Shown: in pieces, positions 58,093 through 64,000 of the stretch
Numbering within the stretch: position 1 is the stretch's first letter
Layout of the letters: the number at the start of each line of letters is the position of its first letter
Origin: an uncultured Collinsella sp.
Lineage (GTDB): Bacteria > Actinomycetota > Coriobacteriia > Coriobacteriales > Coriobacteriaceae
Direction of reading: 5' to 3'
Assembly (NCBI GenBank): GCA_900759335.1
Contig: CAAEUX010000005.1
Location: 1 to 64,000 of the forward strand
DNA length: 64,000 nt
Made by a program: the position numbers and the translations under genes
Notes under the pieces: generated by a model
Database searches by the model: none
What the model was told of the DNA's origin: nothing
Seen by the model: the letters and a program-made list of their open reading frames with translations, nothing else

Positions 58093-58518
58093 TTACTCAG
58101 CAGCCTCGGTGGTCTCGGCCTCGGCAGCGGCTTCCTCGACGGGAGCCTCTGCGGGAGCCTCGGCAGCCTGCTTGGCAGCCTCCTCGGCGAACTTAGCGGC
58201 ACGCTTAGCCTTCTCGGCAGCCTTAGCCTCAGCGGCGGCCTTGCGAGCGGCCTCGGCCTCAGCAGCCTTGGCGGCCTTGGCGGCCTTGGCCTCCTCAGCC
58301 TTCTTGAGCTGGGCGGCAGCGGCGCCACCGAACTTGTCGGCGAAGCGCTGGACGCGTCCACCGGTGTCGACGAACTTCTGCTGGCCGGTGTAGAACGGGT
58401 GGCACTCGTTGCAAAGCTCGACCTTCATCTCGGACACGGTAGCGTGCGTCTTGAAGGTGTTGCCGCAGGAGCACGTCACCGTGCACTCGACATACTGGGG
58501 ATGGATACCCTGCTTCAT
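58093..58518 (-). CDS. rpmE: Ribosomal protein L31 with Ala/Glu-rich tail
   Basis: 141 aa. The first ~70 residues are zinc-type bL31: KQGIHPQY, CSCGNTF and ELCNECHPFYTGQQKFVDTGGRV with four cysteines. A further ~70 residues of Ala/Glu/Lys repeats form a likely helix, roughly doubling the usual length. Start ATG 58518. Tail function unknown. Confidence 0.95.
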   Translation of the reverse strand: MKQGIHPQYVECTVTCSCGNTFKTHATVSEMKVELCNECHPFYTGQQKFVDTGGRVQRFADKFGGAAAAQLKKAEEAKAAKAAKAAEAEAARKAAAEAKAAEKAKRAAKFAEEAAKQAAEAPAEAPVEEAAAEAETTEAAE

Positions 58519-58838
58519 GGTAGGACTCCTTATTGGTCAGGCGCTGGTTACCGATCAGCGCATAAGGCGTCTTGGTTTCCGACCAAGACAACAAACTCGG
58601 CTATGATACCACGGCGCCGCGTGTCCCACAAAAGGTTCACGGTCTTTTCGGAACGACACGAATCTGACCCATCGAAACACATCTCCACCGTTCCTTCAAC
58701 TGGGAAAATGCCGTCCCCGGGGCCTGAGAAGGGCCCCGGGGACGTTCGACTGACTGCGGGAACGGCCTTTCCGCTCAATGTGTTCGGCTGAGATCGGAAA
58801 TCAACCAAACTGAACCAGGTTCAGTTGACATGGTTAAA
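58519..58838. other. Intergenic stretch with two palindromes
   Basis: No gene seen. Contains the rpmE promoter region, a hairpin at about 58711-58743 (CGTCCCCGGGGCC arms) and a 17-bp palindrome ACTGAACCAGGTTCAGT near 58809-58825. Confidence 0.5.
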
Positions 58839-58840
58839 AA

Positions 58841-58870
58841 CGAGGGGCGACGCTTTTGCGTCACCCCTCG
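58841..58870 (-). terminator. Terminator of the small secreted protein gene
   Basis: CGAGGGGCGACGC/GCGTCACCCCTCG with TTTTT on the minus strand. Confidence 0.88.
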
Positions 58871-58885
58871 TCCCGGCCGGTTGCT

Positions 58886-59230
58886 TTAGTTGTACACACG
58901 GTAGTTACACTTGAACTGGGTTATGTGTCCATAGTTGGGGCCGTACCAACCCGACGTATAGCTGATTGCCTCTGCGCCTAGATAGTCGTAGCCCTTGTTG
59001 TAGCGAAGCTGACGGTAGGTCGTGTCGTACTCTGCTACGTAAAACGTGTCTCCAGAGAAGGCTTTGTACCGGTCCTTAACCGTCGAAGCCATGTACGCGG
59101 GTTCGACATCGCCTTTCTCCCCGTTGAGCGCATAGACGGGTGCCGCGATTCCGCATAAAGCCGTTGCCACGAGGATGGCGTAGACAGCCATGCGCGACGC
59201 ATTGGACTTCAGCTGTTCAAATAGTTTCAT
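58886..59230 (-). CDS. Small secreted protein of the ABC cassette
   Basis: 114 aa. Signal peptide-like N-terminus (basic start, AVYAILVATALCGIAAPVYA), then about 80 mature residues rich in Tyr, Asn, Gly, one Cys. Starts at ATG 59230 with GAGGTG inside the end of the ABC gene, so it is translationally coupled. It may be the exported substrate, an immunity factor or a partner of the transporter; it does not look like a leader-type lantibiotic precursor. Confidence 0.75.
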   Translation of the reverse strand: MKLFEQLKSNASRMAVYAILVATALCGIAAPVYALNGEKGDVEPAYMASTVKDRYKAFSGDTFYVAEYDTTYRQLRYNKGYDYLGAEAISYTSGWYGPNYGHITQFKCNYRVYN

Positions 59231-59231
59231 G

Positions 59232-61046
59232 TCATTCACCTCGCTCGTATGTATCGAGGTATTCCTGCTTGAGCGTCTGCGAGGACGACTCGGTCTTTTC
59301 CACGAGCGTGCCGGCCTCGATGAAGTAGAACGAGTCGGTGAGGTCTGCCAGGTCGTCGAGCAGATGGCTTGAAATGAGCACGCTTCGTCCCCGCGCCACC
59401 TCGCTGCGCATCGCGTCGCAGGAGGTTTTCCGCTTTCCCGGATCGAGGCCGTTCAGCGGTTCATCGAGGATGAGGTACGGGCAATCGGTCGATATCGCCA
59501 TGGCAAGCTTTACCTGCTGCTTCATTCCTGTCGAGAGTTTACGGGTCGGCTTGTCGAGATATGGGGAGATTCCGAGGGAGTCGCAGAGCGAGTCGATGTC
59601 GGCGGCCGATTTCCACGCCTCCCTAACGAAAGCAAGGTGCTCGATGGCCGATAGCGTGGGATAGAGATCCGCGCCGCCCGAAGAGCTCAGGTAGACGAGT
59701 TCTGCAAATTCGGCTGATCGACGTTGGCAGATTCCGTCTGCCGCCAGGCTTCCCGAGCGGATGCGGGTGGGAAATTGGCCCGACAGCGCTTCAAGAAGGG
59801 TGGTTTTCCCCGAGCCGTTGGGAGCAACGAGGCCCGCCGCCGTTCCCGGGCCCAAGGAAAGCGACCCGATCGAAAGTATCGTCGTGCTCCCGTATCCCAC
59901 GCTCGCGTCCAGAAGCTCGAGCCCATGGTGCTTTTTCGCGGGTCCAGGCTGTTTGGGGGAACGTGTCGCAACGGCGCCGACCGCAAAAAGGACCGCGACG
60001 TATGCCAGGGCCACGGCAAGCATCGATGCACCGCCCGAACCGGAGCCAATGAATTCTGTCGGGAAGCATCCCACGTAACCCGTTGCCTCGATAGGCGAGA
60101 ACACGGGCAGTGGCAGGAGCCCGAGCACGGCATTATGCCCCAGTGCCGAATCGGACAGTAACGGGAATGCCGGGGCCGCGACAAGCAGCGCGGAGGTAAG
60201 GGGGCCCGCGAGGACGCGCCTCGTTGCGGTCGATAGGACGGCGGAGCAAACGGATATCAAGGTTCCGCCCGCAAGCAGCGCGAGAAGCAGGGTCGTGAAG
60301 ACGTCTCCCGCGGTCGTGGTGGCAAGCGCGCCGTCATGGAAGAAGGCGATCGGGTACCCGATCTGCCCGAAGCCGTTTAGGGCCAAGGCGCAAATGCCCC
60401 CGGGTGCGAGGCCGGCGAGGAGCATCGCGGTCCCCGCGACGATTATCGAAAACACGATCTGGATAAGGCGCCGGAATTTGGGCACGGGCGCCTTCGCCGC
60501 CAGGGTCCCGGGCCTTGTGGCGCCGAGCACGAGTATCGACGAGAGAAGGAAGGGGATGAAGGGAAGGAAAGACGGCGCCGTGGCAATGGCGTAAGGCAGG
60601 AAGGAAAGGAATGGCAGGTCGTTTGCGGAGGCCGGGATATCCGTGATGCCGGAGCTGCTCAGGGCACGGCAATATGCGAGCGCTGCGTCATTGGTCTCTC
60701 GGTCTCCCACGATGGACCCGGATTGGAAGCCTTCGCCCATGAGCGCGTAGTAGCTCTCGGCAGAATCGAGAAAGGCGGCGTCGGTTTGAGCGGCGAGGGC
60801 GGCGTTCGCGTATCTTGCAAGCTCCGCGTCGACTTGCTGCTCTGGAGATAGGTCTGTGCCGCTGGCCTGGGGCGCGCGCGTATTGAATGCGTCGACAAAG
60901 CTCTGCATGCCCTGTTTCATAAAGAAGGGCCCGTAGATGGGTGAATTGAACGCAATGGGGATGGAGAAGGCTGCGGCAAGAACGAGCGTAGAGATCCATA
61001 CGGCCCTGTCTCTTAGGATTAGTTTGAGAAGAAGTCGACAGCACAT
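59232..61046 (-). CDS. ABC transporter, permease fused to ATPase
   Basis: 604 aa. The N-terminal ~365 residues hold about six to seven membrane segments with an exported loop after the first. The ATPase follows: VAPNGSGKTTLL, LSTGMKQQVKLAMA signature variant, LILDEPLNGLDP, SSHLLDDLADL. The order permease-then-ATPase in one chain fits exporters. Its membrane part shares an NGxGxxxYP motif with both halves of the 61946 protein. Start ATG 61046, AGGTG 8 nt upstream. Substrate unknown. Confidence 0.85.
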   Translation of the reverse strand: MCCRLLLKLILRDRAVWISTLVLAAAFSIPIAFNSPIYGPFFMKQGMQSFVDAFNTRAPQASGTDLSPEQQVDAELARYANAALAAQTDAAFLDSAESYYALMGEGFQSGSIVGDRETNDAALAYCRALSSSGITDIPASANDLPFLSFLPYAIATAPSFLPFIPFLLSSILVLGATRPGTLAAKAPVPKFRRLIQIVFSIIVAGTAMLLAGLAPGGICALALNGFGQIGYPIAFFHDGALATTTAGDVFTTLLLALLAGGTLISVCSAVLSTATRRVLAGPLTSALLVAAPAFPLLSDSALGHNAVLGLLPLPVFSPIEATGYVGCFPTEFIGSGSGGASMLAVALAYVAVLFAVGAVATRSPKQPGPAKKHHGLELLDASVGYGSTTILSIGSLSLGPGTAAGLVAPNGSGKTTLLEALSGQFPTRIRSGSLAADGICQRRSAEFAELVYLSSSGGADLYPTLSAIEHLAFVREAWKSAADIDSLCDSLGISPYLDKPTRKLSTGMKQQVKLAMAISTDCPYLILDEPLNGLDPGKRKTSCDAMRSEVARGRSVLISSHLLDDLADLTDSFYFIEAGTLVEKTESSSQTLKQEYLDTYERGE

Positions 61047-61199
61047 TTGGAAGCACCTACATTTCTCAAAGCATCGTTAGATTAATAATGACAGCCCGAA
61101 TGAAGATGCGTGCGACGGGGGCGAGGCGAATGGCTGAGCGGTATCGATATGCGGGTTCAACGGTATCACATTGGCCACATAGATTTTTAACTTGCATTT

Positions 61200-61940
61200 C
61201 TACCCGCCCTTTTCGTAGAGTCGCCGATACGTGCTTAGCGCACCCTCGGCGCGTCCGGCAGGCTTTGCGAAATGAGATCCAGGAGACTTCGGCGCAGCAT
61301 CATCTTGCGGAATGCTTCTAATGAGCCTCCCATCCTTCAAAAACAGAATCTCATCGCACAGCCTATCGACCGAATCCAAGATGTGGGATGACATGATGAT
61401 GCACGTACCAGAATCGGCCAGCTTCCTGAGAATCTCGGAATGCAAGTCCACCCTGCTGGGGTCGAGCGCGTTCATGGGCTCATCTAATAGAAGGTACCGC
61501 GCGCCCGTCGCATACGCAATCGCCAGGGTAAGCTGCTGCTTCATGCCCTGGCTCAGAGTGCGGATCCTCATCTTCGCGAACTCGCCTATCTGCGTTTGTT
61601 CCACTATCTCTTCGATATCGCGAGCATGCGGCCACATATCGCAAACCATCTTGAGGTGATCTTCCGCACGCAATCCGGGATACAGCAGCGTCCCCTCACC
61701 AGGTGCATAGAAGATCATAGAACGGACCTCTCTCGCACCCGTACCCTGCACCTCATCCAGAACGATGCTCCCGTCCACGCGAGGACCCGGCAAACCTGCC
61801 ATCGCACGCAGCAACGTCGTCTTTCCATGCCCGTTCGGAGCGACGAGACCGTAGACCGTACCCGGGGCAAACTCAGCGTTCACCGAATCTACGAGCACCT
61901 TCTTTCCATAAGAGATCGTCAGCGTTTGAAGGTCAATCAT
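61200..61940 (-). CDS. ABC transporter ATPase
   Basis: 246 aa. VAPNGHGKTTLLRAM Walker A, LSQGMKQQLTLAIAYA signature, LLLDEPMNALDP Walker B, SSHILDSVD switch His. Start ATG 61940 preferred because AAAGGGG lies 9 nt upstream and clears the upstream stop (61946); ATG 61949 sits too close to the ribosome site. Serves the permease encoded at 61946. Close in style to the fused ATPase at 59232. Confidence 0.88.
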   Translation of the reverse strand: MIDLQTLTISYGKKVLVDSVNAEFAPGTVYGLVAPNGHGKTTLLRAMAGLPGPRVDGSIVLDEVQGTGAREVRSMIFYAPGEGTLLYPGLRAEDHLKMVCDMWPHARDIEEIVEQTQIGEFAKMRIRTLSQGMKQQLTLAIAYATGARYLLLDEPMNALDPSRVDLHSEILRKLADSGTCIIMSSHILDSVDRLCDEILFLKDGRLIRSIPQDDAAPKSPGSHFAKPAGRAEGALSTYRRLYEKGG

Positions 61941-61945
61941 CGAGA

Positions 61946-64000
61946 TCATCCCCTTTCGATCTTTGGAACACTCAGGCGCACCATCAACGGAGATACGGCG
62001 CCCAAGACCACCAGCAGAGCGCCCGATGCGCCGACGACCTCTCCAAAAGGCATCGCGTTCGTCCCTCGCCCAAGGAACCCAATCGTCCCCACCTGGGAAG
62101 CGGGATCAAACGAGGCGAATGGAGCCAGCAGCGCGACGCCCATGCCCACGCTTTCAACATGAGCGCTCAACGAACCCAACACCAAGAGAACCGCGCAAAC
62201 CATTCCGGTGACAACGGGGTTGCGGCTAATCGCTGCTGTCAACGCAGCGACGACGGAAATCACGCCGTATGCCATGACCAGCAACGGAATACTGCACAAC
62301 ACCGCCTCCCCCACCGTGGACGTTGTCGAAGCTCCCGCCCGAATGAGAGCGACGGGATACTCCGATCCACCCGCACCGTTCTTAATCACGGACACAACGA
62401 CAGCGGGAACCATCGACACCAAAAGCAGCACCAAGCCAAGCAGGAGAGCCAGCGCAACAGCCGTCAGAAAACGCACATGCGCTGTTGCGGGGATCTGGAG
62501 AACCAGAAGGGAACGACATTGCAGGTGGGTGCACGCGAGCGATGTGACAACCACGGGCAACAGCAAAAATAAGGAGGGAAGCGCTGCCTGGAGATACGAA
62601 AGGAGGATTAATGGGGGCATCTTCGTACTTAACTCGTAAACCTTGGGGTCCGGCAAGCTCGCGATCGACTCAAGCAGAAGGGCGCGCGCCTCCGCACGAG
62701 AAGGAGTCTCCGGCTCGATTCCGATCGATTGCAGGAGAGTCGCATCTGCCGCGCCCAGCTCACCTCGAGCGCGCTCGTACGTCGCAAGGCTTCGAAACCC
62801 CTCCGCAGGCATAGGCGCGTACACGAAACCCGAAAGAGCATCCCGCATGTCTTCCAGGGCCGCTTTGCCCTCGACGTCCATATTCGCAGCGTTCTGCTCT
62901 AGATACCGATCTATTGAACGGAGCTCCCCATCCCTATACCGAACAGCGGAAACGTTATCAGCGTCAGGAAACATCTCGACCAGAGCCGGGGCCAGCATCG
63001 TCGTCGACATTGCAATCGCGCATACGGCGAGGGTAGGAGAACGCAGGAGCAGTTTCCCCATCGTTCTTACGTATGCAACGGCGGAGGCACAAGCGCTCGA
63101 ACGAGTTGCCGTTCTCGATGCAGTGAAGGAACCTCTCTCAAGACAAATCGGGGATATCGGGCACGCGCAGCCGCTCTTTCCAGCAACGCAAAGCAGGCTA
63201 ATTGCCAGCACCTCGATCCCGATTGCGCATACGAGGGCAATCGCGCCACGCTCGAAGCAAAGTCCAGGCAGATTCACTATCTGCGTTGTCGGGTACGGGC
63301 TATAGGCGCCGACGGTCAACTCAGTGTTCGCATACGTAAGGGGATTCAACAGGGCGAACTCACGTAAAGCGATGGATCTTCCGTAATACCCGGGAACCAT
63401 CGTCACCCCCATCAGGGCACATACGAACACGATTCCAAGCGTAGGGTTATCGGCAATCTTCACGGCAAGGTGAACGACAAGCGAGATGAACGCTGCCACC
63501 AAGAATTGCAAGATGGCCGTCTGCGCGAACATCAGCCAAGCCGGTTTGATAACCGGAGTCGCATATTGAATGTAGCCTATCGGATAGAACGGCGAGCCCG
63601 GGCCATTCTTCACAAGCGCGGCGATTATCCCTGGAAGATTGATGGCGAGGACGGCAAGCATTGCAAAAACACTCGCCCATACGCTCGATGCAACAAGTCT
63701 ACCCAGCTCGCCCATCGGTGCCTGGATGATGAGCTTTTCACGTTTGTTAAGACGCGCGGCAAGGAACGAGACGGCAACGGCCGTTGCGACCCATAGCAAG
63801 TACTCCTTCGATCCGTCATAATAGGTGTACTCTCCATCCGATATCTGCAGAAACGGAAGTAGGGGAGAGAGCGGTGCCAAGATAAGACGTCCCGCGGCAA
63901 GAGGGTACAGAAGCGCGGGCATGCTTGATGAAGAGGTATAGACACCGTCCTCCCCCGCATTCACAAGCGCATCCGCATAGGATGCTGACAATTCCTGCTC
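61946..64000 (-). CDS. Large ABC permease, 5' end outside window
   Basis: At least 685 aa, open to the window edge. Two similar halves, each with an exported loop and several membrane segments; each carries NGxGxxxYP (NGPGSPFYPIGY and NGAGGSEYPVAL) ahead of its last helices. A cysteine-rich loop lies between the halves (CVAGKSGCACPISPICL). An internal TTG at 63991 is not a convincing start. Codon use has more AGA/CGA than the neighbouring core genes, hinting at transfer. Confidence 0.8.
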   Translation of the reverse strand, partial: EQELSASYADALVNAGEDGVYTSSSSMPALLYPLAAGRLILAPLSPLLPFLQISDGEYTYYDGSKEYLLWVATAVAVSFLAARLNKREKLIIQAPMGELGRLVASSVWASVFAMLAVLAINLPGIIAALVKNGPGSPFYPIGYIQYATPVIKPAWLMFAQTAILQFLVAAFISLVVHLAVKIADNPTLGIVFVCALMGVTMVPGYYGRSIALREFALLNPLTYANTELTVGAYSPYPTTQIVNLPGLCFERGAIALVCAIGIEVLAISLLCVAGKSGCACPISPICLERGSFTASRTATRSSACASAVAYVRTMGKLLLRSPTLAVCAIAMSTTMLAPALVEMFPDADNVSAVRYRDGELRSIDRYLEQNAANMDVEGKAALEDMRDALSGFVYAPMPAEGFRSLATYERARGELGAADATLLQSIGIEPETPSRAEARALLLESIASLPDPKVYELSTKMPPLILLSYLQAALPSLFLLLPVVVTSLACTHLQCRSLLVLQIPATAHVRFLTAVALALLLGLVLLLVSMVPAVVVSVIKNGAGGSEYPVALIRAGASTTSTVGEAVLCSIPLLVMAYGVISVVAALTAAISRNPVVTGMVCAVLLVLGSLSAHVESVGMGVALLAPFASFDPASQVGTIGFLGRGTNAMPFGEVVGASGALLVVLGAVSPLMVRLSVPKIERG

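Overview
The window is high-GC bacterial chromosome, best matched by gene content and protein style to a gut Coriobacteriia (Actinomycetota), most likely Collinsella or a close relative. This assignment rests on recognising the proteins (split transketolase, L31 with an Ala/Glu tail, FtsE with a long N-terminal extension, many zinc-ribbon membrane proteins), not on a database search. No rRNA, prophage, integron or CRISPR array is visible. Most of the window is ordinary core genome; the unusual parts are one signalling island and a rich set of intergenic palindromes.

Layout. 1-2196: DEAD-box RNA helicase (3' end outside). 2880-19366: a signalling island with four zinc-ribbon membrane proteins, a three-zinc-ribbon soluble protein, a WG-repeat secreted protein, a secreted two-domain protein, a PP2C phosphatase, an FHA protein and two Ser/Thr kinases. 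Nine copies of the 12-bp palindrome TGTTGCGCAACA occur in the window, all in intergenic regions of this island. Ten promoters can be drawn from them, each with a -10-like hexamer exactly 19 nt downstream, which suggests a dedicated regulon. 19780-22899: copper operon copA-copZ-csoR. 23047-27253: a zinc-ribbon membrane protein, an amidohydrolase, a DUF559-like protein and an unknown gene. 27669-33853: glutamate synthase gltB-gltD. 34375-35631: Nramp metal transporter. 35785-38102: rubredoxin, flavin reductase, smpB and a TPR protein, then tRNA-Glu and tRNA-Gln. 39700-44152: MurNAc catabolism genes murR-murQ-murP-mupG. 44341-47946: VanZ-like protein, serine recombinase, RNase R. 48139-58518: ftsE-ftsX, split transketolase, YitT protein, secA-prfB, rpmE. 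58886-64000: an ABC transporter cassette with a small secreted protein; its first gene runs off the window.

Repeats. A 59-bp palindromic unit built from two inverted 17-bp arms (TGTCTYRATCTGTAACA) occurs 14 times in five arrays with an 80-81 bp period, plus one truncated copy. Arrays A and B bracket the whole signalling island, C and D bracket the DUF559-like gene, and E plus the truncated copy bracket the Nramp gene. A second array (39071-39240) has 15-bp arms alternating in orientation every 31 bp. Several other dispersed palindromes are present.

How the parts may work together (inference): the island looks like a membrane phospho-signalling module. Kinases and phosphatase set a phospho-Thr state, the FHA protein reads it, and zinc-ribbon proteins with acidic linkers, a membrane anchor and an exported domain act as substrates or envelope effectors. 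All members except the second kinase, and possibly the FHA gene, share one promoter type.
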